Assembly (NCBI RefSeq): GCF_003344045.1
Contig: NZ_QFWX01000002.1
Coordinates: forward strand, 219,270 to 283,269
DNA from: Marinobacter vulgaris
GTDB taxonomy: Bacteria > Pseudomonadota > Gammaproteobacteria > Pseudomonadales > Oleiphilaceae
Length of the DNA: 64,000 nucleotides
Direction of reading: 5' to 3'
Under the pieces are notes generated by a model, which was given only the letters and a program-made list of their open reading frames with translations, was not told the DNA's origin and did no database searches. Shown here one piece after another: positions 38,813 to 48,127 of this stretch (the stretch's first letter is position 1; each line of letters begins with the position of its first letter). The translations under genes were made by a program, and so were the position numbers.

Positions 38813-38877
38813 TTAAATTGTGGACTGCCGTTAATCTTTCGGCGCCCTCAATACCGTCTATACCATTTGGAGTTCGC

Positions 38878-39654
38878 GTGGATTTTGCCACCCTGATTGG
38901 TCTCGTAGGGGCCATTCTTCTTATTGCTTCTGCTGTCATCCTCGGCGTTTCCCCTGATGTATTCATCAACCCGCCCTCGATCCTGATTGTTGTCGGAGGC
39001 ACGCTGCTTGTGGTGCTGGCGAAGTTCAGCTTCAACCAGTTTTTCGGTGCTTTCAGGGTGGCGGCCCGGGCCTTCAAGTTTCGCCTGCCAGATACCCGTA
39101 AAAGCATTGAAGAACTGATCGATGTGGCCAATATCGCGCGCAAGGAGGGAGTGCTTGGCCTGGAAGACCGGGAAGTGGGTTCCCCGTTTCTTGCCAAGGG
39201 GATACAGATGCTGGTCGACGGCCAGAACGCGACCACCATCAAACAGTTGCTGTCCAAGGAGCGGTTGCTGACCCTGGACCATAACCGCTCTGGGGCCAAG
39301 GTGTTTACCGCAATGGCAGACGTCGCCCCGGCCATGGGCATGATTGGCACGCTCATCGGCCTGGTGCAGATGCTGTCCAACATGGAGGACCCGAAATCCA
39401 TCGGGCCCGCCATGGCGGTGGCACTGCTCACCACACTCTACGGCGCCATGATCGCCACCATGATTGCAACGCCCATCGCCGATAAGCTGTCCCTGCGAAT
39501 GACCGAAGAAGCCCGCCTGCAGTCGCTTTACATCGATGCTCTGGTGGCTGTTCAGGAAGGCACCAACCCGCGGATCATTGAGCAGATGCTGTCGAGCTAC
39601 CTGACACCGAAGGAACGGGAAAAAAACGCCGAAGCCGAAATGGCAGGCGGCTAG
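38878..39654 (+). CDS. pomA: Flagellar motor stator protein, PomA/MotA family
   Basis: Stator subunit (258 aa) of the flagellar ion channel. The start is a GTG at 38878 with GGAG 5 bases upstream, giving DFATLIGLVGAILLI as in PomA. Four helices are visible, with the torque-generating cytoplasmic loop between helices 2 and 3 containing RKEGVLGLE, then the GMIGTLIGLVQML helix and LLTTLYGAMIATMIATPIADKL. Sequence resembles sodium-type PomA more than proton-type MotA, in keeping with a marine host. pomB follows after 3 bases. Confidence 0.92.
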   Translation: MDFATLIGLVGAILLIASAVILGVSPDVFINPPSILIVVGGTLLVVLAKFSFNQFFGAFRVAARAFKFRLPDTRKSIEELIDVANIARKEGVLGLEDREVGSPFLAKGIQMLVDGQNATTIKQLLSKERLLTLDHNRSGAKVFTAMADVAPAMGMIGTLIGLVQMLSNMEDPKSIGPAMAVALLTTLYGAMIATMIATPIADKLSLRMTEEARLQSLYIDALVAVQEGTNPRIIEQMLSSYLTPKEREKNAEAEMAGG

Positions 39655-39657
39655 GCC

Positions 39658-40575
39658 ATGGACGAATTGCCGGAAGAGGAGAAGCCGGGTATACCGGGCT
39701 GGGTGGTCACTTTCGCTGACCTGATGTCACTGCTGATGTGTTTTTTCGTTCTGCTGCTGTCCTTTTCCGAGATCGACGCACAGAAGTTCAAGCAGATCGC
39801 CGGTGAAATGTCGAAAGCCTTTGGTGTTCAGCGGGACGTCCCGGCTCTTGAAATTCCCCAGGGCACCAGCCCGATATTTGACAAGTTCTCCCCGGCCCCA
39901 CCGGAACCGACAGTCGTCAACGAAGTCAGGCAGAGCACCACGGACACACAGCCGGAACTGGAGACCCTGAACAGCCCAACCGATGTCGCCGTGGAAACGG
40001 CTGTTCAGGAGCAAATGCAGAATACCCTTGAGCAGGTCCGGTCGGTCCTGGAACCGGCCATCGCCGACGGGCGGGTGAATGTCCGTGAGGACCAGCAACG
40101 GATCGTGATCCGTATAGAGGAGAAAGGCGCTTTCCCCTCGGGTTCCGCCGAGCTGACCTGGGAATTTGAAGGCCTGTTACTGGAAATGGCCGCCATCCTG
40201 GCGGGGATACCCGGGGACCTCACCATCGAAGGTCACACCGACGATGTTCCCATACGTACCCAGAGGTTCTACAGCAACTGGGACCTGTCTGCGGCCCGTG
40301 CGGCGTCGGTTGCCAATGTGCTGTTGGCTGAGGGCCAGCTCGATGCAGGGCGGCTTGCTGTTACCGGCCTGGCATCCACCGACCCGCGGGTGCCAAACAC
40401 CTCACCGGAAAACCGCGCCAAGAACCGCCGGGTGGAAATCATCATTGATCTGTCCGGCCCCATCCAGGAACAGGAAATCCGCTTACGGGAGCTTATCAGC
40501 CCGGGTCCCGGACTTTCCGCCTCGCCAGAATCCCCGAGACCCATCGAACCTGCCGGTAGCGACCTGCAGTGGTAG
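39658..40575 (+). CDS. pomB: Flagellar motor stator protein, PomB/MotB family
   Basis: Stator subunit (305 aa) with one transmembrane helix carrying the essential ion-binding aspartate, Asp21 in VTFADLMSLLMCFFVLLLSF. A plug/linker and a Pro/Thr-rich stretch follow, and a C-terminal OmpA-like peptidoglycan-binding domain contains IEGHTDDVPI (about 190-199) and SPENRAKNRRVEIII. The FADLMSLLMCFFVLLLSFSE stretch is of PomB type. It is paired with pomA. A weak hairpin (TGGTGC / GCACCA) lies in the 219-base gap after the gene, which otherwise shows nothing. Confidence 0.92.
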   Translation: MDELPEEEKPGIPGWVVTFADLMSLLMCFFVLLLSFSEIDAQKFKQIAGEMSKAFGVQRDVPALEIPQGTSPIFDKFSPAPPEPTVVNEVRQSTTDTQPELETLNSPTDVAVETAVQEQMQNTLEQVRSVLEPAIADGRVNVREDQQRIVIRIEEKGAFPSGSAELTWEFEGLLLEMAAILAGIPGDLTIEGHTDDVPIRTQRFYSNWDLSAARAASVANVLLAEGQLDAGRLAVTGLASTDPRVPNTSPENRAKNRRVEIIIDLSGPIQEQEIRLRELISPGPGLSASPESPRPIEPAGSDLQW

Positions 40576-40794
40576 TTGCACTACCGTGGTGCGCATAGAA
40601 AAAATGCACCATTTAGCAGCACGAACGGGATGTGTTGACACTTTCCCACTCCTGACCTTTGCTTAAAAAGCCCGCTCTGACAACAGACATGGCTCCCACC
40701 GCCAGAGTGGCCTGGCTTTTGCTATTCCTTTCCACTGGGAATGGCTGGATATCGACTTTTCACATCCGGTGGAGGGCGTGTTCAGGAGAGGGTC

Positions 40795-42234
40795 ATGGTT
40801 ATGCTGATACAAACCCCGCCCGAGGGTATTTACGACGAGCTGTTCGACGAAGATAACCGGGTACGGCCCAGTTGCCGGATGCTGGAAGACTGGCTGATCA
40901 AGTCCGACGAGGACCTGCTGGCGGAGAAACGCCGCGAGGCAGACGTTCTGTTCCAGCGCCTGGGCATCACCTTTAACGTGTATGGCGAAGACCAGGGCGC
41001 CGACCGCCTGATTCCATTTGACCTGATTCCCCGCGTGATTTCCGCCTCCGACTGGCAACGGATGCAGGCCGGGCTGCGGCAGCGGGTTCAGGCCCTGAAC
41101 CGCTTCCTGTTCGATATCTACCACGACTTCGATATTATCCGCGCGGGGGTGATCAATGCCGAGCAGGTATTCGCCAACCCCCAGTACCAGCCCGGCATGC
41201 AGAACCTGAAACTGCCCCGGAACCTATATTCCCACATTGCCGGCATCGACCTGATCCGCCATAACGACGGCGATTTCTACGTTCTCGAAGACAACCTGCG
41301 CTGCCCCAGCGGCGTGTCCTACATGCTGGAAAACCGCCGCATGATGATGCGCCTGTTCCCAGAACTGTTTGCCCAGGCGCCGGTGGCGCCGGTGGAGCAC
41401 TACCCGGCCCTGCTGGGAGAGACCCTCCGCGCCGCTTCACTGAAGCCCAACCCCACGGTGGTGGTGCTTACCCCCGGACGCTTCAACAGTGCCTATTTCG
41501 AGCATGCCTTCCTGGCACGCCAGATGGGCATTGAACTGGTGGAGGGCGCCGACCTGTTCATTCGCCAGAACAAGGTCTTCATGAAGACCACCATCGGCCC
41601 CCAGCAGGTAGACGTGATTTACCGGCGGATTGACGATGACTTCCTCGATCCCCTCGCCGGCAACCCGGATTCCATGCTGGGCGTACCCGGGCTTTATGCG
41701 GCCTACCGCAGCGGTAACGTGGTGCTGGCCAATGCCATGGGCACCGGGGTGGCGGATGACAAATCCATCTACCCCTACGTCCCCGACATGATCCGTTTCT
41801 ACCTCGGCGAGGAACCCATTCTGAAAAACGTGCCCACCTGGCAGTGCCGCAAACCCAGGGACCTGCAGTACGTGCTCGACCATTTGCCGGAACTGGTGGT
41901 CAAGGAAACCCAGGGCGCCGGCGGATACGGCATGCTGATTGGCCCCAAGGCCAGCAAGAAGGAGCTCAGCCACTTCCGCACTCTGCTGAAAGCCCGCCCC
42001 GACAACTACATCGCCCAGCCCACACTGAGCCTCTCCACCTGCCCCACCTTTGTGGATGAGGGCGTGGCACCCCGGCACCTGGACCTGCGGCCTTTTGTGC
42101 TTTCCGGCAAAAAGGTACAGATGGTGCCCGGTGGCCTGACACGGGTCGCTTTGAAAGCAGGATCACTGGTGGTGAACTCGTCACAGGGCGGTGGCACCAA
42201 GGACACCTGGGTACTGGAGGGCGACGCATGCTGA
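40795..42234 (+). CDS. Circularly permuted type 2 ATP-grasp protein (DUF404/DUF407 class)
   Basis: Predicted amidoligase-like enzyme (479 aa) of the circularly permuted ATP-grasp group, expected to form peptide or amide bonds on an unknown substrate. Signatures: RLIPFDLIPRVI, FYVLEDNLRCPSGVSYMLENR (about 161-181), PGRFNSAYFEHAFLARQMG, ANAMGTGVADDKSIYPYVPD, and VVKETQGAGGYGMLIGP. The ATG at 40795 follows AGGAGAGGG; an ATG two codons later is also possible, while the upstream ATG at 40741 has no site. It overlaps the alpha-E gene by 7 bases and leads a four-gene cluster with a transglutaminase and an Anbu protease, a recognised conserved association. Confidence 0.92.
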   Translation: MVMLIQTPPEGIYDELFDEDNRVRPSCRMLEDWLIKSDEDLLAEKRREADVLFQRLGITFNVYGEDQGADRLIPFDLIPRVISASDWQRMQAGLRQRVQALNRFLFDIYHDFDIIRAGVINAEQVFANPQYQPGMQNLKLPRNLYSHIAGIDLIRHNDGDFYVLEDNLRCPSGVSYMLENRRMMMRLFPELFAQAPVAPVEHYPALLGETLRAASLKPNPTVVVLTPGRFNSAYFEHAFLARQMGIELVEGADLFIRQNKVFMKTTIGPQQVDVIYRRIDDDFLDPLAGNPDSMLGVPGLYAAYRSGNVVLANAMGTGVADDKSIYPYVPDMIRFYLGEEPILKNVPTWQCRKPRDLQYVLDHLPELVVKETQGAGGYGMLIGPKASKKELSHFRTLLKARPDNYIAQPTLSLSTCPTFVDEGVAPRHLDLRPFVLSGKKVQMVPGGLTRVALKAGSLVVNSSQGGGTKDTWVLEGDAC

Positions 42235-43166
42235 GCCGCGCCGCATCAAGTCTGTTCTGGATGGCACGCTACCTGGAGCGCGCCGAGACCCAGGCCCGTC
42301 TGCTGGACGTCAGCCTCACCATGGCACTGATCGATGTGCCGGAAGACCGGGAAGAGCAGCTGTCCGTGCCTCTGCTGGTAACCGGCACCCGGGAAGTGTT
42401 CGACGAACTCTACAATGACATCACCCCCCAGAACCTGATCGACTTTCTGGTCCTGGACGACCGTCACCCCGCCAGCGTCTTCAGCGTCATACGCAGCGCA
42501 CGGGACAATGCCCTGCACGTTCGGGGCAACCTGTCCGCGGACGTGTGGGAAAGCATCAACCTGGCCTGGATGGAGCTGAAGGAACTGCGCCATACCGGCG
42601 TTACCGAATCCAACGCCAGCCGGGTGTTTGACTGGACCCGGGAACGCTCCCACGTGTTTCGTGGCGCCGCCTACGGCACGCTGCTGCGTAACGATGCCTT
42701 TCACTTCCTGCGGCTGGGCACTTTTATTGAACGCGCCGATACCACCGCAAGGGTTCTGGATATCCGCCATCACATGGCCACCAAATCCCTGGAAGGCCAC
42801 CCCACGCAATCGTTCTTTGAGTGGACCGCGCTGCTGCACTCACTGGCCGCCTTCGAGGCCTACCAGCATACCTACGGCCACAACATCGAGCCCATGAACG
42901 TAGCGGAACTGCTGATTCTGAAGCCGGATGTTCCGCGCTCACTCCGTGCCTGCCTGCAGGAAATCGCCAGCCTGCTGGAGCAGATTGAAAGCGGTGATGC
43001 CCGCAGAGCCAGGCGCCTGGCCTCCAGCCTGTACGCGAACATCCACTACGGCGACCGGGAATACATTGAAGAGCGCGGCCTGCATGAATATCTGACCGAC
43101 TTCCTCGATCGCATTCAGCGCATTTCCGGCCAGATCCAGAAAGACTACATGGGGTGGAAACAATGA
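42228..43166 (+). CDS. Alpha-E domain protein (DUF403)
   Basis: All-helical 312-aa protein of the alpha-E family, almost always encoded with the ATP-grasp protein preceding it. Typical segments are LSRAASSLFWMARYLERAE at the N-terminus (first 20 residues), FLRLGTFIERADTTARVLDI, and YIEERGLHEYLTDFL near the end. Charged residues are concentrated in conserved helices, but no catalytic role is established. Start overlaps the ATP-grasp gene; stop overlaps the transglutaminase start by 4 bases (ATGA at 43163-43166), so translation of all three looks coupled. Confidence 0.92.
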   Translation: MLSRAASSLFWMARYLERAETQARLLDVSLTMALIDVPEDREEQLSVPLLVTGTREVFDELYNDITPQNLIDFLVLDDRHPASVFSVIRSARDNALHVRGNLSADVWESINLAWMELKELRHTGVTESNASRVFDWTRERSHVFRGAAYGTLLRNDAFHFLRLGTFIERADTTARVLDIRHHMATKSLEGHPTQSFFEWTALLHSLAAFEAYQHTYGHNIEPMNVAELLILKPDVPRSLRACLQEIASLLEQIESGDARRARRLASSLYANIHYGDREYIEERGLHEYLTDFLDRIQRISGQIQKDYMGWKQ

Positions 43167-43948
43167 AGCTGAACATCCGCCATGACACGACCTATACCTA
43201 CGATGCGCCGATGCACAACAGCATCCAGTACCTGCGCCTGACGCCCCGTAACACGCCACAACAGCGAATACTGGAATGGCACCTGAGTGCACCGGGAGAG
43301 ACCAGCCAGATGATTGACGGTTTCGGCAACCAGGTCACGGTAATGACCATGGACAAGACGGTCTCGAAAATCACCCTGACCGCGGAAGGCGTGGTTGACC
43401 TCACTGGCAAACCGCTGACAAGGGATGATTCACCTTTTCCTCCGGAGGTGTTTCTGCGCCACACCCCACTGACTGAAGCCGACAAGGCCATCAAGACGTT
43501 TGCCAGCCAGTTCTCTCCCAACAAACGCAGCCTGGTGCGGATGATGAACCGCATCCTGGAGCACATTCAGTTCCTCCCCGGCGTCACCACCGTGACCCAT
43601 ACCGCCGCTGAAGCCTTTCAGCAGAAAGCCGGCGTGTGTCAGGACCATACCCATGTTTTCATCTCCTGCTGCCGCCACATCGGGGTTCCGGTGCGATATG
43701 TCAGCGGCTATATCCATACCTTCAGCGACGACCACCTGGCCACCCATGCCTGGGCAGAGGCTTGGCTGGGCCGTAACTGGCATACCTTTGATGTGGTGAA
43801 CCTGCTCAATGTAGCGGAAAGCCACATCAAACTGGCGACCGGGCTCGATTACCGGGATGCTGCGCCGGTAAGGGGCATCCGCAGTGGCGGCGGTATGGAG
43901 AGCCTGCACACCCGCGCCTGGGTCACCATGGCGGGTGAAGGCCAGTAA
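43163..43948 (+). CDS. Transglutaminase-like cysteine peptidase family protein
   Basis: A 261-aa protein with an N-terminal beta domain (LNIRHDTTYTYD...SIQYLRLTPR) and a transglutaminase core. The catalytic triad is intact: Cys159 in AGVCQDHTHVF, His195 in ATHAWAEAWL and Asp210 in WHTFDVVN. Such proteins hydrolyse or form isopeptide bonds. In this cluster it may act with the ATP-grasp ligase on the same peptide-like product. The ATG at 43163 is preferred over a GTG three codons earlier. Confidence 0.93.
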   Translation: MKLNIRHDTTYTYDAPMHNSIQYLRLTPRNTPQQRILEWHLSAPGETSQMIDGFGNQVTVMTMDKTVSKITLTAEGVVDLTGKPLTRDDSPFPPEVFLRHTPLTEADKAIKTFASQFSPNKRSLVRMMNRILEHIQFLPGVTTVTHTAAEAFQQKAGVCQDHTHVFISCCRHIGVPVRYVSGYIHTFSDDHLATHAWAEAWLGRNWHTFDVVNLLNVAESHIKLATGLDYRDAAPVRGIRSGGGMESLHTRAWVTMAGEGQ

Positions 43949-44040
43949 CAAAAAGCTTTGCAAAATCGACACATCACACCATGTTTTCTGCGGTGAAAGG
44001 TTTAAACTGGGCGAATTCTGAATCACCCGAGGGTAGCCCG

Positions 44041-44766
44041 ATGACTTATTGTGTGGCGATGCGGCTGGCCGATGGCATGGTGTTCGCGTCCGATTCCCGC
44101 ACCAACGCGGGCTTTGATCAGATCTCGACCTTCCGCAAGATGCATGTGTTTGAGCAGCCGGGAGAGCGGGAACTGGTGATTCTGTCTGCCGGCAACCTGG
44201 CCACCAGCCAGAGCGTGATCAGTCTGCTGGAAAAGCGCGCCGGTTCCGAGGTACCCAACGTTTTCTCCACGGCTTCCATGTTCGAGACCGCGGAGATCGT
44301 CGGCAAGACCATTCGCGAAGTCATCCATCGTGACAACCCGGAAGGCAAGGTCAACCACGTGGACTTCAGCTGTTCGCTGATCCTGGGCGGCCAGATCCGC
44401 GGCGAAGAGGCGCGGTTGTTCAACATCTATCCGGAAGGCAACTTCATCGAGGCCACCCCGGAAACCCCCTACTTCCAGATTGGCGAATCCAAGTACGGCA
44501 AGCCCATCCTGGACCGGGTGGTGAACTACCAGTCTTCCCTGGAGCGGGCTTACCAGTGCGCCCTGATTTCCTTCGATTCCACCATGAAGAGCAATCTGTC
44601 GGTCGGCATGCCGCTGGATGTGGCCATCTACCGCAATAATGAACTGAAGCCCTGTTTCATTGATCGGGTGGAAGAGCACAATGATTACTTTCACCAACTC
44701 CGCCAGCAATGGCACCAGGGCATCCAGGAGCTGGTCAGCGGTCTAAAGCCGCCGGTCATCCGCTGA
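44041..44766 (+). CDS. Proteasome-type protease, Anbu family
   Basis: Ntn-hydrolase of the ancestral beta-subunit (Anbu, or BPH) family, 241 aa, cytoplasmic. Removal of Met exposes Thr1 (TYCVAMRLADGMVFASDSR). Asp17 (ASDSR) and Lys32 (TFRKMHV) complete the proteasome-like active site, the lysine one residue earlier than in classical beta subunits. ILSAGNLATSQS matches the family. The ATG at 44041 follows GAGGG; a longer frame from 43981 would block the N-terminal threonine. It closes the ATP-grasp/alpha-E/transglutaminase cluster, the context in which Anbu is usually found. Its substrate is unknown. Confidence 0.92.
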   Translation: MTYCVAMRLADGMVFASDSRTNAGFDQISTFRKMHVFEQPGERELVILSAGNLATSQSVISLLEKRAGSEVPNVFSTASMFETAEIVGKTIREVIHRDNPEGKVNHVDFSCSLILGGQIRGEEARLFNIYPEGNFIEATPETPYFQIGESKYGKPILDRVVNYQSSLERAYQCALISFDSTMKSNLSVGMPLDVAIYRNNELKPCFIDRVEEHNDYFHQLRQQWHQGIQELVSGLKPPVIR

Positions 44767-44783
44767 TAAATCCGCGCCGCCTC

Positions 44784-45884
44784 CTAAGGGCCGTAGCCGG
44801 TCAGTTCCATATAGCCCACACCCTCGTGTGAGCCCGTGACGGATACCGGGCTTTCCCAATACGGGTAGAGCCCGCTGTTCCAGTAATCCCCTGGCGGCGC
44901 CTTGATGGTCAGATCCACGTCCTGCGCCGGAATCTTCAGGCGCCATTCCTCCGGCACCCGACCGTCCTGCGTCTCGCGCCACCTGGCCGGAGTCAGGGTT
45001 AACTCATCACCCGTCACTGATTCGACGTCCCTCTGCGGGTTGATCCAGCTGCCAGACAGGAAAGCGCTGTCATCTTCCCGCAGTTGAAACGCCATCAGCT
45101 TGTCACCAGTCTCCAGATGCAGGGCAAACCAGTCCCAGCCCTGCTGGCCGGCCTTGAGAAACTGGCTGCTCCACTCGCGGTCGAACCAGCCCGTGCCAGA
45201 CACCTCCAGGGTTTTATCCCCGAGGGTTACCGTTCCTTCAATCTTCAGGTCCACCAGACTGAAATACATGGAGCCCTCACCACTGGCAGACTTGGCACTG
45301 AAACCCTCATCCCCGTGCGCGACTATACCCCCGGTGTTAGCCAGCCGCAGATCATAGCGCCAGTCCTCCCCGGCCACCTGCAGTCGCCACTCGTCCGAAC
45401 CCGGCACCGCTTGCAGCCGCCAGTCGTCCAGCCATACCCGGAAGGGTTCTGCGGTGGCGCCGGCGTGGCCCATATCGCCCCGGGCCAGTTTCTCGGTAAA
45501 CCAGTGCTCGCCCTCGAACGACACCGCACCATGGGCCATCCAGGCTGCCTCCAGGGGCCAGGTTTCCGGATCGGGTGGTTCCCTGTCAAGAGGTCGGGGT
45601 TGCAGGGCCTGGCGGAACTGGGTCCATTGCAAACCCAGGAGCTTTCCGTCCGGGGTTTCCAGATTGGCAGTCAGATACCACCATTCAATGCGGTGTTGCG
45701 GATGAGGGCCCCAGTCTCTCGGGAACACCAGACGGTCGCCGGGCTGCGGCTGCAGAAACGTGCGCTCGTCCACCTCTCCTACCTGCTGGGCCAGACCGGC
45801 GAAGCCCCCCTGGGTTGATGAATCCGAACATCCGGCCAGTGCAGCCGCCACGAACAGTACGATAACGCCGAAACGCATCCTCAT
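44784..45884 (-). CDS. AttH/CrtC-like lipocalin-fold lipoprotein
   Basis: A 366-aa protein with a lipoprotein signal (AAALAGC, Cys19) and the two-domain lipocalin-like fold of the AttH / carotenoid 1,2-hydratase group. Marker segments are HRIEWWYLTANL, GLQWTQFRQAL, AWMAHGAVSF, GTGWFDREWSSQF and GWDWFALHL. AttH proteins are encoded with an ABC ATPase and FtsX permease (attEFGH in Agrobacterium); function is poorly defined. Its start overlaps the FtsX stop by 4 bases, so it ends a five-gene coupled operon. It is probably anchored in the outer or inner membrane facing the periplasm. Confidence 0.87.
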   Translation of the reverse strand: MRMRFGVIVLFVAAALAGCSDSSTQGGFAGLAQQVGEVDERTFLQPQPGDRLVFPRDWGPHPQHRIEWWYLTANLETPDGKLLGLQWTQFRQALQPRPLDREPPDPETWPLEAAWMAHGAVSFEGEHWFTEKLARGDMGHAGATAEPFRVWLDDWRLQAVPGSDEWRLQVAGEDWRYDLRLANTGGIVAHGDEGFSAKSASGEGSMYFSLVDLKIEGTVTLGDKTLEVSGTGWFDREWSSQFLKAGQQGWDWFALHLETGDKLMAFQLREDDSAFLSGSWINPQRDVESVTGDELTLTPARWRETQDGRVPEEWRLKIPAQDVDLTIKAPPGDYWNSGLYPYWESPVSVTGSHEGVGYMELTGYGP

Positions 45885-48124
45885 GTTTCCCCTTGCGCCT
45901 CCCCTGCACGCTGCACAAGTTGTCTGCGCATAAGGTGCGCAACCACCAGCCCTGTAACGGCTGCCACCAGGCCAAGCTCGATCCAGAACAGGGGATACAG
46001 ATCCATGGGCAGTGACCAGCCGAAGGCCAGGGGATTAATGCGGCTGACCAGCACCCAGGTGAGCCAGATACCCAGCGGCAGGGCGGCCATGGTGACCGCC
46101 AACGTCAGAGTAACGGACAGGCGGCGAAGCTGGCGCTGAATGGCTCTGGCTGGCAGGCCCCAGATGCCCAGCAAGCGGAAGTACCAGACCCGGGTTGTAA
46201 AAAACACCCACCCCATGATCAGCAAAGCGATTGCCGCCAGCACCAGTGTCAGCAGGCTTATGGCGCGGGTAAGCAGAAAGGTCTGGCCAAACACCTGCGA
46301 GGCCAGGGCGCGAATGCTGGCGTTATCCCTCACGGTCACTTCCGGAACGCTCCAGACATCCGCCAGCTGTTCGCGGATGTCCGCCATATCCAGGTCGCCG
46401 GGATTGACCGAAAAGCTCTCGAAACGGGCCCTGAAACTTTCCGGCAGTGCGCCCCCGGCAACCAGAATCTCTCCCGCCGGGCGTCCGTAGTCCGCATAGA
46501 TGGCCACAATATCAGCACTGATAACGCTGTCTGCGATGGTGACTGTCAGATTGTCGCCGACGTCAAGCTGGCGGCGGCGGGCCAGCTGCTCGTTGAGCAT
46601 CACACCGCCCTGTTCAAGGCCTCGCCAGGGCTGGTCAATACTGGCCAGGAGGGTCCAGCCGGCAACCAGATCACTGACGGGTGTCAGGGCAAACAGGTCC
46701 ACCGGCACACTTTCGCCTTTATCAACTGTCATCCGTGCCTCGCCACGGATGACCCGGTGCCAGGCTCCGATGCCTGCAAGTGACTGCAAATGTTCCGCAG
46801 CCAGCCCGGCATCTGCCCCACGGGGCACCTCCACATAGAACTCCGCCTCCAGGCGCTGGGCCAGCCATTCGTCGAAAGTCTGCTCGAACGTTGTCACCAG
46901 TGCCTGTACCGCCAGCACGGTTGCCATGGCAAACTGCAGCGCAACCACCGGAAGCGCCAGATGACTGAACATCACCGCCAGTTCACGGCGGCGCCAGCGT
47001 GTTAGCGGGTCAGAGGCCTTTCCATCGGTACGATCGGACAGCCACCGCGCCAATAGCGCCAGTAATCCCGGGGTGAGCCAACCGGTGCCTGCGAACACCA
47101 GCGCTGTGCCCACAAAAACCCAGCCCAGGCCGGGGGCAAGGGCCACGCCCACCAGCCCGAAAAGCAGAACCGCAACAGCGAGCAATCGTCCCCTGGCGGA
47201 CACCGCAGCAGTCTGCCAGCGCCGCGGCAGTAACCAGTCCACCAGGCAAACCGCCAGCACGAGCACCACCATCACGCCGGCAGCCTGCCAGGGCAGGGAT
47301 TCTGCGGAGCCGGCGTAGACGGTTACATCAAACAGGCTGTCGAGAGCCTGCCCGAACCCACCACCCAGCATCCCGGCAAGCTGCGCTCCCAGCCACAGTC
47401 CGGGCAGCACGCAAATCCCGGTAAGCACTACCAGCTCCAGCGCCAGAAACTGTCGCACCCGCTCGCGCGGCACTCCGAAACGGTACAACAGATCAAAGCT
47501 TTGCTGGCGCTGGGCAATGCCCAAGCGGTGCACACTGCGCACCAGAAGACCGGTGATCAGCAGCACCAGCAGGCTGAGGGCATCCAGATTCAGCAGGAAA
47601 CTGTCCGCCAGCTCTCCCGTCGACGGGCCCAGGGAAAAATCCCGCAGGGCGTAGCCTTCGGGCAATACCACGCTGCCGTTCGCGGTCAGCAGATAGAGCC
47701 GGCTGTCGTAACCATCATCGGCAAGCTTTGCCGCTTCGCTGATATCAAGAAACGGAGCGCCGTCGAGTTCCCCCGCATTGCCGCCGGGAGCCGCCTCACC
47801 GAAGCAACCCATGGCCAGGGGATCGATACCGATAACCCGCCCTTCGGGGGGCGGGCGCTGTATCTCCAGCCAGGGCGCGACACACACTCCGGCCATCCGC
47901 AACTGTGCAAAGTCATCCACACCGACCGGCTGTGCGTCAGTGCGCACCACATGGACACGGGTCGCCACCGCCTGCTCACTCTGGAACAGGCTGGTGCGGG
48001 CCTGGTCGGTCAGCACCGTGACCCCCGTCCACAGCATGGTGGCCAGCACAATCATCAACGCCAGCGCGGCCAGCTGCAGCGGATGGCGACGGTAATGGCT
48101 GATAAATGCGCGGACCAGCATCAT
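45881..48124 (-). CDS. FtsX/MacB-type ABC transporter permease (long form)
   Basis: Integral membrane protein (747 aa) with an N-terminal helix, a periplasmic domain, and two FtsX-type helix bundles (around 180-430 and 620-740), separated by a second periplasmic domain. Such permeases transmit ATPase motion across the membrane, often extracting lipoproteins or lipids, rather than forming a channel. Two starts (ATG 48124 and 48121) are adjacent. It lies 3 bases after the ABC ATPase and overlaps the AttH gene. It corresponds to AttF/AttG, apparently with both permease halves in one chain. Confidence 0.87.
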   Translation of the reverse strand: MMLVRAFISHYRRHPLQLAALALMIVLATMLWTGVTVLTDQARTSLFQSEQAVATRVHVVRTDAQPVGVDDFAQLRMAGVCVAPWLEIQRPPPEGRVIGIDPLAMGCFGEAAPGGNAGELDGAPFLDISEAAKLADDGYDSRLYLLTANGSVVLPEGYALRDFSLGPSTGELADSFLLNLDALSLLVLLITGLLVRSVHRLGIAQRQQSFDLLYRFGVPRERVRQFLALELVVLTGICVLPGLWLGAQLAGMLGGGFGQALDSLFDVTVYAGSAESLPWQAAGVMVVLVLAVCLVDWLLPRRWQTAAVSARGRLLAVAVLLFGLVGVALAPGLGWVFVGTALVFAGTGWLTPGLLALLARWLSDRTDGKASDPLTRWRRRELAVMFSHLALPVVALQFAMATVLAVQALVTTFEQTFDEWLAQRLEAEFYVEVPRGADAGLAAEHLQSLAGIGAWHRVIRGEARMTVDKGESVPVDLFALTPVSDLVAGWTLLASIDQPWRGLEQGGVMLNEQLARRRQLDVGDNLTVTIADSVISADIVAIYADYGRPAGEILVAGGALPESFRARFESFSVNPGDLDMADIREQLADVWSVPEVTVRDNASIRALASQVFGQTFLLTRAISLLTLVLAAIALLIMGWVFFTTRVWYFRLLGIWGLPARAIQRQLRRLSVTLTLAVTMAALPLGIWLTWVLVSRINPLAFGWSLPMDLYPLFWIELGLVAAVTGLVVAHLMRRQLVQRAGEAQGET

Positions 48125-48127
48125 CGG

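Noticed and set aside
40585..40625. Hairpin TGGTGC / GCACCA after pomB
   Set aside because: A 6-bp stem with a 13-nt loop and no T-run. A terminator is possible but not supported enough to list.
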